A DNA stretch of 64,000 nt from JAVBPA01 sp031549925 (GTDB lineage Bacteria; Bacillota; Clostridia; Oscillospirales; CAG-272): positions 1 to 64,000 of the forward strand of contig JAVBPA010000017.1 of NCBI GenBank assembly GCA_031549925.1, in the 5' to 3' direction. The position numbers and the translations under genes were made by a program. This document shows, in pieces, positions 28,449-37,898 of the stretch. The notes under the pieces were generated by a model that was not told where the DNA came from, ran no database searches, and was given only the letters and a program-made list of their open reading frames with translations. Numbering within the stretch: position 1 is the first letter of the stretch; each line of letters opens with the position of its first letter.

Positions 28449-29597
28449 ATGAGTCAATTTTTTATTGATAATGTGAATATCTATAATTCTGATGAAAAAG
28501 AATTTTTTTTCGGCGGGATTATGGCAAATGACGGTATTATTTCGGATATATATGTTCGCGGAGAAGAAAAAAACGGATTCGATTATTTAATTCCCGGTCT
28601 TGTTGACGTGCATACCCACGGAAGAAGCGGTTACGATTTTACAGGAGCGGAAAAGGAAGAACTCGATAAATTGCGTCTTTCATATGCGGAGTGCGGAACT
28701 ACGACGGTTTTTCCTTCGCTTGCGACTTCTTCTTATGAGGATTGGATTTCTTCTATAGATAATATTAAATCATCCGGAATGTATTACAGAAGCGGAGCAA
28801 ATTTTTTGGGGATTCATCTGGAAGGCAGGTATTTAAGTATACTACGTCCGGGTGCGCATAATGTATCCCTGCTTGCGCCGCTTGATCCGTATGAAATAGA
28901 AAAGCTTTGCATGCGAATGTACCCCTATAATATACATATAACCGCTGCGTATGAACTTGACGGCGGTTTTGAGTTTATTTGCGCCGCAAAGAAATACGGC
29001 GCTACATTAGGTCTCGGGCACAGCGGTGCTTCATATGAAGAAGCATTACGCGCACTTGGGTGGGGTGTAACATCATTAACCCATACCTTCAACGCAATGA
29101 ACCCTTTGCATAGCAGAGCTCCCGGAGCGGTTACCGCAGCTATTTTATCGGATGCTTACGCGGAATTTATATGCGACGGAGTACATATTTCACCTCATGT
29201 GATTGATCTTGTCTGGAGAGCAAAGGATCATAATAAATTTGTGCTTATCACCGATTCTATGATGGCTGCGGGATTCGGAGAAGGAGAGCTTTCGATTGCC
29301 GGAAGTAAAATCACGGTCAAAAACGGAGTTGGAATGACTCCGGAAGGAATTATCGCCGGAAGTACTCTTGATTTATTCCGAGCCCTTAGTAATTTGATAT
29401 CATTTACGGGAGCAACTTTTGAGGAAGCGGTTTATTGCGCTACGAAAGCCCCTGCTGAGATGGTAAAAATTTATGATAAGGTCGGTTCGGTTGAATCAGG
29501 TAAACGCGCAGATTTTTGTCTTGCCGCTTGCTTTGATAAAAATTTCGGAGATATAAACTTAAAACAGACATATATAAGCGGAATACCGGTAATTTAA
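28449..29597 (+). CDS. nagA: N-acetylglucosamine-6-phosphate deacetylase
   Basis: NagA removes acetate from GlcNAc-6-phosphate, the committed step in amino-sugar breakdown. This 382-residue amidohydrolase shows YLIPGLVDVHTHGRSGYDF, GTTTVFPSLATSS, LGIHLEGRYL, LGLGHSGASYEEAL, SLTHTFNAMNPLHSRAPG (substrate-binding His) and LITDSMMAAG with the catalytic Asp, then VKNGVGMTPEGIIAGSTLDL. One oddity is HLEGRY, where most NagA proteins have HLEGPF/Y. GGGAG lies 5 bases before the ATG. nagB is not nearby. The role fits release of GlcNAc from host-type glycans together with the fucosidases and sulfatase. Confidence 0.92.
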   Translation: MSQFFIDNVNIYNSDEKEFFFGGIMANDGIISDIYVRGEEKNGFDYLIPGLVDVHTHGRSGYDFTGAEKEELDKLRLSYAECGTTTVFPSLATSSYEDWISSIDNIKSSGMYYRSGANFLGIHLEGRYLSILRPGAHNVSLLAPLDPYEIEKLCMRMYPYNIHITAAYELDGGFEFICAAKKYGATLGLGHSGASYEEALRALGWGVTSLTHTFNAMNPLHSRAPGAVTAAILSDAYAEFICDGVHISPHVIDLVWRAKDHNKFVLITDSMMAAGFGEGELSIAGSKITVKNGVGMTPEGIIAGSTLDLFRALSNLISFTGATFEEAVYCATKAPAEMVKIYDKVGSVESGKRADFCLAACFDKNFGDINLKQTYISGIPVI

Positions 29598-29641
29598 TTA
29601 TTTAAACATTTCATCTTTGAAAGAAAAGTTTAAACGTCTTT

Positions 29642-29670
29642 TTGATAAAATTAAATAAAATTTGTATATT
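29642..29670 (+). promoter_or_regulatory. Candidate promoter for the 29782 membrane protein and metG
   Basis: TTGATA, 17 bases, TATATT, about 105 bases before the next start codon, in a 184-base AT-rich gap after nagA. Confidence 0.45.
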
Positions 29671-29781
29671 ATAATTTATATCAGGTTATTTCAAAGTTTT
29701 CTTTTATACAAAAAATATTGAATAAAAAAATATATAAAAACCAAATAATTATATAAAAAATAATTATCGGAGAAAATATAT

Positions 29782-30732
29782 ATGAATCGGACAAATTTTA
29801 ACGAGGATTCGGCTTCTTCAATAAGGTATAAAACAAAAAAACATACAGGCGAAACAAAAAACGAAGAAATTTATACAAAAGCAGGAGAAAATAAAAAAAG
29901 ACAAATTGCCGCCCGCATAAAAATTAAAGCGGTAAAAGCGGAAGCCCGGAAATTATTAATATGCCGTGAATACAGAATTATAGCAGCGGTTTGTGCGGTT
30001 ATAATAATAATAAACGCGGTTGTTAAAATGTTTACTGAAACTTTTTTCGGTTTTTTTGATACCGGAAATTTATATTCCTCAGCTTCCGGATTGCTTTGTG
30101 ATGTTATAACGGCAGCAATAATTATACCGGTATACGGGGGACTTTACAGTTATATAATTAATTTATATAAAAATAAAAGATCAGCCGAAAACGGTTTGGA
30201 AATAATTAAATATTCATCAGATAACGAATATACTGATATCGGGCTTTTACTAAAATGGTTTTCTTCCGGAAATAATGTAAATAAAATATATTCCGCAGCT
30301 TTTTCTTTGATTTGGAGGTATTCTTTAACTTTAGTTGTATCGGGTATCGTTCACCGCGCGGCAATATATTTATTTGACTATTATTATGAATACAATATAA
30401 AAAACGCTTTTATAATTTTTATCGCGGGAAATTTGCTTTCCGTATTTTTATTGATATACGGTTTTGTTGCATCTCAAAAAGTCGGAATGACTTTCTATAT
30501 TATGGATATAAATCGTGAAATGAATTACTATGAAGCTAAATCCGCCGCTAAAAAAGTTATAAAATATTATAAAAATAAAACTTTCTTTTTACAGGCAAGT
30601 TTTATTCCATGGTTTCTTATTTCATATTTTACTCTTGGGTTGTTAAATATATTTTTTGTGATACCGTATTTTACGGCGTCTTCGGCAGTACTGAGCGAAT
30701 ATATTTACCGGGAGATAAAATGCAAAGAATAA
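29782..30732 (+). CDS. Multi-pass membrane protein, possibly DUF975-like
   Basis: The 316-residue protein has a Lys/Arg-rich hydrophilic N-terminus of about 65 residues, then around five or six membrane segments (near 73-92, 103-130, 175-198, 208-232, 265-300). The last block, SFIPWFLISYFTLGLLNIFFVIPYFTASSAVLSEYIY, resembles the end of DUF975-type proteins (W..L...T.G...L..PY...A.A.FY). No catalytic motif is visible. It precedes metG by 38 bases, each gene with a CGGAGA site, so the two may be cotranscribed. Function unknown. Confidence 0.6.
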   Translation: MNRTNFNEDSASSIRYKTKKHTGETKNEEIYTKAGENKKRQIAARIKIKAVKAEARKLLICREYRIIAAVCAVIIIINAVVKMFTETFFGFFDTGNLYSSASGLLCDVITAAIIIPVYGGLYSYIINLYKNKRSAENGLEIIKYSSDNEYTDIGLLLKWFSSGNNVNKIYSAAFSLIWRYSLTLVVSGIVHRAAIYLFDYYYEYNIKNAFIIFIAGNLLSVFLLIYGFVASQKVGMTFYIMDINREMNYYEAKSAAKKVIKYYKNKTFFLQASFIPWFLISYFTLGLLNIFFVIPYFTASSAVLSEYIYREIKCKE

Positions 30733-30770
30733 TAAGGGACATAAACTAAAAACTATATCGGAGAATTTAT

Positions 30771-32723
30771 ATGAGTGAAAACAAAAAATTTTATATAACA
30801 ACAGCCATTCCTTACGCTTCACAAAAACCTCATATAGGGAATACATATGAGGTTATTATGACAGATGCCGTAGCGCGTTACAAAAGACAACGCGGATACG
30901 ATGTGTTCTTTTTAACCGGCACGGACGAACACGGTCAAAAAATTGAAGAAAAATCCAAAGAAGCCGGTGTTTCTCCTAAAGAATATGCAGATAAAGTTTC
31001 ATTGGAGCTGCGCGGTATTTGGGATTTGATGGGTGCTTCGTATAATAAATTTATACGTACAACTGATGATTATCACATGAAATCTGTTCAGCATATATTC
31101 AAAAAGCTCTACGATAAAGGAGATATTTATATCGATGAGTACGAAGGCTGGTATTGTACGCCGGACGAAAGCTTCTATACAGATACTCAGATAATAGACG
31201 GTAAATGTCCGGATTGCGGGCGTCCTGTACAGCGCATGAAAGAAGAAGCTTATTTTTTGCGCCTTTCAAAATATGCCGATAAACTACTCAAACATATAGA
31301 AGATCATCCCGGATTTATAGAACCTGAATCACGCAAAAAGGAAATGGTCAACAATTTCCTGCTTCCCGGATTGCGTGATTTATGCGTATCAAGAACTTCT
31401 TTTAAATGGGGAGTTCCGGTAGATTTTAACGACCGGCATGTAATATATGTATGGATAGATGCTTTGTCAAATTATATAACCGCTTTGGGGTATGATCCGG
31501 AAAATGAAACGCAGCCTGAGCTTTATAAAAAATTCTGGCCTTGTGATGTTCACATGATAGGAAAAGATATTGTCAGATTCCATTCGATTTACTGGATAAT
31601 TTTATTAATGGCTCTTGAATTGCCTATTCCGAAAAAAATATTCGGTCATCCCTGGTTCAATTTCGGGGCAGATAAAATGTCAAAATCAAGAGGAAATGTA
31701 ATATATGCAGACGAACTCGCTTCTTATTTCGGCGTGGACGGTGTCAGATATTACTGCCTTGCCGAAATGCCGTATGCTTCCGACGGAAGCATAACATATG
31801 AAAGTGTCGCCGTCAGATATAATACGGATCTTGCGAATAATCTCGGAAATTTAGTGAAGCGTACAATCGAAATGACAAAAAAATATTTCGGAGGAGTTGT
31901 TCCCTCACCGGAAGATTGCAGTGATAAAACGCAGTCTGCTTTGGATAATGATATAAAAAAACATATAACCGAAGCTGTATCAAATGTTGATAAATACATG
32001 GAAAATTATTGCATCTCCGATGCTCTTGATTCTATATTTACAATGTTCAGACGTGCAAACAAATATATCGATGAAACAACTCCTTGGAATTTGGCAAAAG
32101 ATGAAGCAAACCGCGCACGCTTAGCAACTGTTTTATACAATTTGCTTGAAACAATACGTGTCGGCGCAGCTTTGTTAAAACCTTTTATTCCGGAAACTGT
32201 GGAAAAAATATTTAAAATGCTCGGTTGCGAAAACGATGCTCTTGAAATCGGAAATCTTTGTGCGGGAACGGTTACGGGAGAAGCGGAAGTATTATTTGCA
32301 CGCGTTGATGAAGCAAAGCTGCTGGCTCAAATCGAAAAAGACAAAAACATAAAAAACGCGGAGGAAAATATCCAACCGGAAAAACCGGAAGCTATTCCGG
32401 AAATTGATATCAATCATTTTATGGGAACGGAACTCCGCGCGGCTGCTGTTTTATCCGCGGAAACCGTCCCGGGTGCTAAGAAATTGTTAAAATTACAGCT
32501 TGACCTTGGTTATGAAAAACGTCAGGTTGTTTCAGGAATCGCTGAATTTTACAAACCGGAAGATATTATCGGTAAAAAAGTTATTTTAGTTTCCAATTTA
32601 AAGCCTGCCGTTTTAAGAGGTGTTGAATCGCAGGGAATGATACTTGCTTCTGACGGAAAAGACGGAAAAATAAGAGTTATATTCCTCGATTGTGATACGG
32701 AAATAGGCTCAAGAATCAGATAA
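30771..32723 (+). CDS. metG: Methionyl-tRNA synthetase with C-terminal tRNA-binding domain
   Basis: It charges tRNA-Met with methionine. The 650-residue protein has the class I signatures PHIGN (20-24, HIGH motif) and KMSKS (302-306), and FLTGTDEHGQKI. The connective-peptide zinc site reads C129-T-P-D132 ... C146-P-D-C149, so the second ligand position is Asp where many relatives have Cys. The C-terminal EMAP/Trbp111-like domain (about 548-650: MGTELRAAAVLSAETVPGAKKLLKLQLDLG) is the dimerising tRNA-binding module. It is followed by tatD, the common metG-tatD order in Bacillota. Confidence 0.97.
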   Translation: MSENKKFYITTAIPYASQKPHIGNTYEVIMTDAVARYKRQRGYDVFFLTGTDEHGQKIEEKSKEAGVSPKEYADKVSLELRGIWDLMGASYNKFIRTTDDYHMKSVQHIFKKLYDKGDIYIDEYEGWYCTPDESFYTDTQIIDGKCPDCGRPVQRMKEEAYFLRLSKYADKLLKHIEDHPGFIEPESRKKEMVNNFLLPGLRDLCVSRTSFKWGVPVDFNDRHVIYVWIDALSNYITALGYDPENETQPELYKKFWPCDVHMIGKDIVRFHSIYWIILLMALELPIPKKIFGHPWFNFGADKMSKSRGNVIYADELASYFGVDGVRYYCLAEMPYASDGSITYESVAVRYNTDLANNLGNLVKRTIEMTKKYFGGVVPSPEDCSDKTQSALDNDIKKHITEAVSNVDKYMENYCISDALDSIFTMFRRANKYIDETTPWNLAKDEANRARLATVLYNLLETIRVGAALLKPFIPETVEKIFKMLGCENDALEIGNLCAGTVTGEAEVLFARVDEAKLLAQIEKDKNIKNAEENIQPEKPEAIPEIDINHFMGTELRAAAVLSAETVPGAKKLLKLQLDLGYEKRQVVSGIAEFYKPEDIIGKKVILVSNLKPAVLRGVESQGMILASDGKDGKIRVIFLDCDTEIGSRIR

Positions 32724-32833
32724 AGAATATAAATTATTTGATAGCAGACAGTATTATTGTTTTTATTAAAGTTTTTAGGTTTAAATATCGGTGTTTTTTT
32801 ATCCGAATTTTTTCTGTTATTCAGGAGTTGCAA

Positions 32834-33661
32834 ATGCAAAAAAAATATTTTGACAGTCACGCTCATTATGATGATGAAAAATTTGACGGTATACGCGATG
32901 AAATAATAGAAGAAGTGCTAAATAACGGCGTCAAATATATTTTAAACGCGGCTTCTGATTTGAAATCATCATATAACGGAAAAAAGTTGTCGGTTAAATA
33001 TCCGCAATTTTATTACGCTGCAGGGATTCATCCTCATGAATGCGGTAAAATTACGGACGAAAAAACAGCTTTGCTTGAACTTAAAAGCTTTTTTGAATCA
33101 AATGATAATTGCAATGAAAAAACAAAAAAAGCCCGTGCTGTCGGTGAAATAGGGCTTGATTTTTATTATGATACATTCGACCGTAAAACGCAGATAAAAT
33201 GGTTTAAAGATCAAATGCTGCTGGCATATGAATTAGGTTTTCCGGTTATTATCCATGACAGGGAAGCGCATTTAGAATGTATGAATATAGTACGTGAATA
33301 CCGAGGTGTGAAAGGAGTTTTTCATGCCTTTTCGGGGAGCTTTGAAATGGCGGAAGAGCTTGTTAAAATGGGTTATTACATATCCTTCGGCGGTGTTATC
33401 ACTTTTAAAAATGCGAAAAAAGCAGTTGATGCAATAAAAGCGGTTCCTCTTGAAAGATTGCTGATCGAAACAGACTGCCCTTATCTTGCTCCGCACCCTT
33501 TGAGAGGGAAGATTAACCGTTCGGATTACCTGAAATATACAAGTGCGAAAATAGCGGAAATATTAGGTTTTACCGAGGATGAAATCGCTGCTGTTTCGAT
33601 GAAAAACGCTATCGAATTATTCGGTATTGAAACAGAAATTCAAAAGGGGGATATTATATGA
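32834..33661 (+). CDS. tatD: TatD-family metal-dependent deoxyribonuclease
   Basis: TatD enzymes are metal-dependent 3'-5' exonuclease-like hydrolases acting in DNA repair or turnover. The 275-residue protein opens MQKKYFDSHAHYDD (His9, His11 metal ligands). It then shows AAGIHPHECGK, AVGEIGLDFYYD, PVIIHDREAH, GVFHAFSGS and LIETDCPYLAPHPLRGKINR, all family motifs. I start at 32834 because GGAG sits 8 bases before this ATG; an upstream in-frame ATG at 32738 would add 32 unconserved residues. The stop overlaps the next gene by 4 bases (ATGA), so the two are translationally coupled. Confidence 0.94.
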   Translation: MQKKYFDSHAHYDDEKFDGIRDEIIEEVLNNGVKYILNAASDLKSSYNGKKLSVKYPQFYYAAGIHPHECGKITDEKTALLELKSFFESNDNCNEKTKKARAVGEIGLDFYYDTFDRKTQIKWFKDQMLLAYELGFPVIIHDREAHLECMNIVREYRGVKGVFHAFSGSFEMAEELVKMGYYISFGGVITFKNAKKAVDAIKAVPLERLLIETDCPYLAPHPLRGKINRSDYLKYTSAKIAEILGFTEDEIAAVSMKNAIELFGIETEIQKGDII

Positions 33662-34257
33662 CCATAACATATATTTATAATAATTCTATTTATGTAAATC
33701 CGACAAACCGATGTACAAACAATTGCGATTTCTGCGTAAGAACTACAAGCGACGGTTTTTACAGCGGTGATCCGTTATGGCTGGAAAGAGAACCTACCAT
33801 AAATGAAATGTATGAAGATATAATAAAAAGAAATCCTCAACTATATAATGAATTGGTTTTTTGCGGTTACGGTGAACCGACTATGAGGCTGGCGGATATT
33901 ATTTGGGTTGCACGTAAAGTAAAAATGTTCTGTGATATTAAAATAAGATTAAATACAAACGGACATTGTAATTTAATATACGGAGAAGATATGACCCCGC
34001 TGTTTGAGGGGGCTTTTGATATTGTGTCGGTAAGCTTAAATACAGCGGATGCCGTTTCATATGATAAAGTTTGTCATAGTGTTTACGGCGAGGAAGCTTA
34101 TGATTCTGTTATAGATTTCGCGGCAAAAGTAAAAGAATTTGTTCCGGTGACAATTTTATCGGTTGTCAGAACCACAATATCTGACGAAGATATTGAAAAA
34201 TGCCGTATTATAGCAGAAAAAGCGGGAGTGCAGTTCAGAATAAGAGAATTGGTTTAA
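33658..34257 (+). CDS. Radical SAM protein, TatD-associated family
   Basis: This short 199-residue protein has the cluster motif CTNNCDFC (Cys19, Cys23, Cys26) after IYVNPTNR. It continues with VRTTSDGFYSGDPLWLEREPT, LVFCGYGEPTMR, IRLNTNGH and VSVSLNTADAVSYDKVCHS. It matches the recognised group of small radical SAM proteins encoded next to tatD in anaerobes. The substrate of that group is unknown to me. The 4-base overlap with tatD supports a functional link. It lacks a SPASM or other auxiliary cluster domain. Confidence 0.88.
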   Translation: MTITYIYNNSIYVNPTNRCTNNCDFCVRTTSDGFYSGDPLWLEREPTINEMYEDIIKRNPQLYNELVFCGYGEPTMRLADIIWVARKVKMFCDIKIRLNTNGHCNLIYGEDMTPLFEGAFDIVSVSLNTADAVSYDKVCHSVYGEEAYDSVIDFAAKVKEFVPVTILSVVRTTISDEDIEKCRIIAEKAGVQFRIRELV

Positions 34258-34296
34258 AGATCTTTATAAAAATAAATTTTAATCAGGAGGGAATTT

Positions 34297-35766
34297 ATGG
34301 ATAGAAAAAAATACTTGCAAAAAATTGATGAAGTTATAGCAGCCGGTCCGTATAAGGCTGATTGGAACAGCTTGGGAGGGCGGACAATACCGCGTTGGAT
34401 GTTCAACGGGAAATTCGGTATTTTTATTCATTGGGGAGTTTACTCTGTCCCGGCTTTCGGAAACGAATGGTACCCTAGAAGCATGTACATAAAAGACTCA
34501 GCGGAATATAATCACCATATCAAAACCTACGGACCTCATTCTGAATTTGGGTATAAGGATTTTATCCCTATGTTTACCGCCGATAGATTCAATCCGGATG
34601 AATGGGCAGAACTTTTCGCTTTGGCGGGAGCTAAATATTGCGTTCCGGTAGCCGAACACCATGATGGGTTTCAAATGTATAAGAGTGATGTATCCAGATG
34701 GAACGCGTATGAAATGGGACCCAAACGAGATATTTTAGGAGAATTAAAACATTCACTTAACGAAAAAGGTATTGTTGTGGGCGCTTCTTCTCACCGCATT
34801 GAACATTGGTTTTTTATGGAGCATGGGAAAAAATTCGAAAGCGATGTAAAAGATCCGATGAACGAAAGCGATTTATACTGGCCCGCAAAGTCCGGATCAT
34901 ATAACCGCGAAGCTGGCGAAGAACCTGTTCCGAACAGGGAATTTATGGAAGACTGGCTTATCAGATGCTGTGAGCTCGTTGATAATTATCAGCCGAAGCA
35001 ATTCTATTTTGATTGGTGGATTCAGCAGGAAGCCGCTAAACCGTATTTGCGTAAATTTGCAGCTTATTATTATAATAGTGCTTGTTTATGGGGAGACGAA
35101 GTAACAATATGCTACAAACATGACGCATATCCGTTCGGAACCGCTACGATTGATATAGAACGCGGAAAATTCGCGGAAGTTCAGCCCTTTTATTGGCAGA
35201 CTGATACAGCGGTTGCGCGTAATTCATGGTGCTGGACTGAAAATAATACGTTTAAAACACCTAAAGGATTAATACAGGATCTTATCGATATAGTCAGTAA
35301 AAACGGAGTTCTGCTCCTTAATATCGGACCGAAATCAGACGGAACAATTTCGGATGAAGATAAAAGCATTTTGCTTAAAATGGGAGAGTGGCTCAGGACA
35401 AACGGGGAAGCCGTTTATAATACTCATATTTGGCGTAAATCCTCCGAAGGACCGACAAAAACCTTGGAAGGTCAGTTTACAGATTCTTCTGATTTGCAAT
35501 TTACTCCTCAAGATATCCGTTTTACCGTAAACGGCGGATATTTGTATGCAACTGTACTGGAATGGCCTAAAGACGGACGTGTTACAATAACTTCACTAGC
35601 CGGACGCGAAGCATCAAACTTACCTATATTTTCCGGTATAATCGAAAACGCGGAAGTGCTCGGCTCTTCGGGTGCTGTATGGAAACGTGACGGGGAAGGA
35701 CTTCACATAGAATGTCCGCAAATGCAAAGCGATTTGCCTGTCGTTGTAAGAGTGACTATAAATTAA
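34297..35766 (+). CDS. GH29 alpha-L-fucosidase-like protein (divergent)
   Basis: This 489-residue protein shows the GH29 pattern: WMFNGKFGIFIHWGVYSVPAFGNEWY (34-59), CVPVAEHHDGFQMYKS (115-130), IVVGASSHRIEHW, YQPKQFYFDWW (231-241) with Asp239 as the likely nucleophile, VSKNGVLLLNIGPKSDGTI, and a C-terminal beta domain. It is close to family length and has no signal peptide. The nucleophile strand differs from that of the fucosidase at 5447 (YFDWW against LWYDFS), so the two are not recent duplicates and probably differ in linkage preference. AGGAGGG lies before the ATG. It follows the radical SAM gene by 39 bases and precedes a solute-binding lipoprotein gene, a plausible uptake partner. Confidence 0.88.
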   Translation: MDRKKYLQKIDEVIAAGPYKADWNSLGGRTIPRWMFNGKFGIFIHWGVYSVPAFGNEWYPRSMYIKDSAEYNHHIKTYGPHSEFGYKDFIPMFTADRFNPDEWAELFALAGAKYCVPVAEHHDGFQMYKSDVSRWNAYEMGPKRDILGELKHSLNEKGIVVGASSHRIEHWFFMEHGKKFESDVKDPMNESDLYWPAKSGSYNREAGEEPVPNREFMEDWLIRCCELVDNYQPKQFYFDWWIQQEAAKPYLRKFAAYYYNSACLWGDEVTICYKHDAYPFGTATIDIERGKFAEVQPFYWQTDTAVARNSWCWTENNTFKTPKGLIQDLIDIVSKNGVLLLNIGPKSDGTISDEDKSILLKMGEWLRTNGEAVYNTHIWRKSSEGPTKTLEGQFTDSSDLQFTPQDIRFTVNGGYLYATVLEWPKDGRVTITSLAGREASNLPIFSGIIENAEVLGSSGAVWKRDGEGLHIECPQMQSDLPVVVRVTIN

Positions 35767-35914
35767 TCATAAAATAAAATTTGGCGTTATAATATTAAAA
35801 GTTAATACAATAAAAATAATACAGCTTTTATTAATTCGGAAAATAAATAATCGATGTTTTTGTAATATGATAAGTTTAAATTTAATATAAAATTTTGTTT
35901 TACGGGGATATGAT

Positions 35915-37417
35915 ATGAAAAAAATTTACGGATCAATATCTTTGTTGCTTTTATGCGTATTCATGGTTTTTATTGTAATATCCTGTTCGGAAAAAAAGGA
36001 TTCCGGCAATAACGATAATTCTTCTGTTACAGCGGATGAAGAAAAAGAAACGGTAAATATGGATTTTATCGCAGAAATTCCCGCTTTAACATTCAACGAT
36101 GCAGTTTTTACATTTCTTGTTATGAACGACCCTTGTTTTAGGCATTTATATGATGTAAACACGGACGAAATAAATGGGGATACAATTAACGATGCGGTTT
36201 ATGAAAGAAATCGTAAAGTGGAAGAACGTTTAAAAATCGTAATAAATGATGTAAAAAGTTCAACTGCGGAAAAAAATTTAAATGCAAGTATAACATCAGG
36301 AGATAACGCTTATCAGCTTACATGGTTAAAAGTAGATAATTTTTTCACACAATCGATTAACGGTATATTTTATGATTTATATTCGATCCCTTATGTGGAT
36401 TTGGATAAATTATACTGGGATCAAAACGTTATCCGCGACTTTACCATTGGAGGGAAATTATACGGTATTATGGGTGATATATCAACATCGGTTTCAATAT
36501 TTACCCATCTTTTCGGTGTTAATAAAACTATAGCGGAAAATTATAATATATCAGTTGACGATATATATCAAACGGTACGCGACGGAAAATGGACTATTGA
36601 TAAAATGCTTGAAATATTTTCTGTGGGATTATATTCCGATCTGAACGGTAACAGCAAAAGAGATGGGCTTGACCAATTCGCCTTCGGAGTATCACCGGCT
36701 GTATTTGAAGCTATGTTTTCGGGAGCAGGTGAAAAATGGATTAAAAAAGACAGCGAGGACAACCTTATATTGTCCGATTTGACCGAACGCATGGTAAATG
36801 TATACACTAAAATAGTTTCCGTTACATCAGATCATGAGACGACTCTCGGTACATGGAATATAGGCTCCGTTCAAGGTGTTTCGGATACATACGGATATGT
36901 CTACGAAGGTAAATTTGTAAATAATACATCATTTATAGTAGATATCGATTTAGGTATTGTTATGGATTACCGCAAAACGAAAGACGATGATTTCGGAATC
37001 GTTCCGATACCTAAATACGAAGAATCGCAGAGCGTTTACAGTGTTTATGCTTATCCCTTCTTCCCTCTGCTTTCCGTTCCGATATCATCTGTCGGGGAAG
37101 AACTTGATATGATAGGAATTACAATGGAAGCTTTATCCGAAGAATCATATAATAAATTAACTCCCGCTTTTTATGATCTTGCGATAAACGGCAAATATAC
37201 CCGTGACGAAGCTTCGGTTGAAATGCTTGACCTTATATTAAGAAGCAGAATTTATGATCCGCTTTATTTTAATTCATGGAACGGAAGCTTGCGTGATCAG
37301 CTTTCATCGACATTAACAAAAGATAAAGTTGATATTGCTTCTGTTTTCGCAAAATGTTCACCGAAATTAATTGCCCAGCTTGAAAATGTAGTGGAACAAT
37401 TCAGAAACAGGGAATAA
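35915..37417 (+). CDS. Extracellular solute-binding lipoprotein (sugar ABC type)
   Basis: The 500-residue protein has a lipoprotein signal (MKKIYGSISLLLLCVFMVFIVISC) with the lipid-bearing Cys at 24, then a Ser/Asp/Glu-rich linker. Blocks shared with its paralogues at the left edge and at 57255 are NGDTINDAVYERNRKVEERL, GGKLYGIMGDIS, FGIVPIPKYEES and LTPAFYDLAINGKYTRDEASVEMLDL. A loop SDLNGNSKRDGLDQFAFG at about 245 looks like a calcium-binding DxNxNxxxD loop. There is no permease or ATPase gene next to it. By position after a GH29 gene it may bind fucosylated oligosaccharides, but that is inference. Confidence 0.88.
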   Translation: MKKIYGSISLLLLCVFMVFIVISCSEKKDSGNNDNSSVTADEEKETVNMDFIAEIPALTFNDAVFTFLVMNDPCFRHLYDVNTDEINGDTINDAVYERNRKVEERLKIVINDVKSSTAEKNLNASITSGDNAYQLTWLKVDNFFTQSINGIFYDLYSIPYVDLDKLYWDQNVIRDFTIGGKLYGIMGDISTSVSIFTHLFGVNKTIAENYNISVDDIYQTVRDGKWTIDKMLEIFSVGLYSDLNGNSKRDGLDQFAFGVSPAVFEAMFSGAGEKWIKKDSEDNLILSDLTERMVNVYTKIVSVTSDHETTLGTWNIGSVQGVSDTYGYVYEGKFVNNTSFIVDIDLGIVMDYRKTKDDDFGIVPIPKYEESQSVYSVYAYPFFPLLSVPISSVGEELDMIGITMEALSEESYNKLTPAFYDLAINGKYTRDEASVEMLDLILRSRIYDPLYFNSWNGSLRDQLSSTLTKDKVDIASVFAKCSPKLIAQLENVVEQFRNRE

Positions 37418-37452
37418 TCAGAAATTTGTTAAAATTATTATAAACAAATAAA

Positions 37453-37478
37453 GAAGCAGGAGCAAAAACTCCTGCTTC
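37453..37478 (-). terminator. Intrinsic terminator after rpsT
   Basis: A perfect 10-bp stem (GAAGCAGGAG with CTCCTGCTTC) with a 6-nt loop. On the minus strand it is followed by TTTATTTGTTTATAAT. It lies 18 bases past the rpsT stop and also faces the end of the convergent lipoprotein gene; the plus-strand side lacks a U-run. Confidence 0.9.
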
Positions 37479-37496
37479 AAAATTATCAAAATCTGA

Positions 37497-37763
37497 TTAA
37501 GCGCCCATTTTATTTAATTTAATAGTAAACGAACTCTTTTTTCTAGCTGCTGTATTACGGTGTAATATACCGCGTGCAACCGCACGGTCGATTTTTTTAA
37601 CCGCTTCTTTATATGTTTTAGCCGCAACTTCTTTGTCGCCGGCAGCAAGAGCAGTTTCATATTTTTTTATTGCAGTCTTTAAAGTAGACTTGACCATTTT
37701 ATTTTGAAGCGTCTTAGCCGCTGTTACGTCCACACGTTTTTTTGCTGATTTTATATTAGGCAA
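37497..37763 (-). CDS. rpsT: Ribosomal protein bS20, TTG start
   Basis: The product is an 88-residue, Lys/Ala-rich helical protein of the 30S body, beginning (M)PNIKSAKKRV, the universal S20 N-terminus. Only a TTG at 37763 gives this beginning: AAGGAGG lies 7 bases upstream of it. An ATG five bases before the TTG is out of frame, and the in-frame upstream ATG at 37805 would put the strong ribosome binding site inside the gene. E. coli rpsT also uses TTG, which helps its autoregulation, so the weak start may have the same role. The gene is single, with its own promoter (37806-37834) and terminator, convergent with the lipoprotein gene. Confidence 0.95.
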   Translation of the reverse strand: MPNIKSAKKRVDVTAAKTLQNKMVKSTLKTAIKKYETALAAGDKEVAAKTYKEAVKKIDRAVARGILHRNTAARKKSSFTIKLNKMGA

Positions 37764-37805
37764 ACCATTCACCTCCTTGCAAAATTCTGTGATAAATATC
37801 AACAT

Positions 37806-37834
37806 ATTATAACACTGCTATTTAGAAATTACAA
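37806..37834 (-). promoter_or_regulatory. Sigma-A-type promoter for rpsT
   Basis: On the minus strand TTGTAA, 17 bases, TATAAT, about 40 bases before the TTG start. It lies back to back with the rpoB promoter 65 bases away. Confidence 0.75.
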
Positions 37835-37898
37835 TAGGATTTACAATTTTTTAATATATTAAATTTTTGTAAATATTAAACTTTGCTGAAAAATGCGT

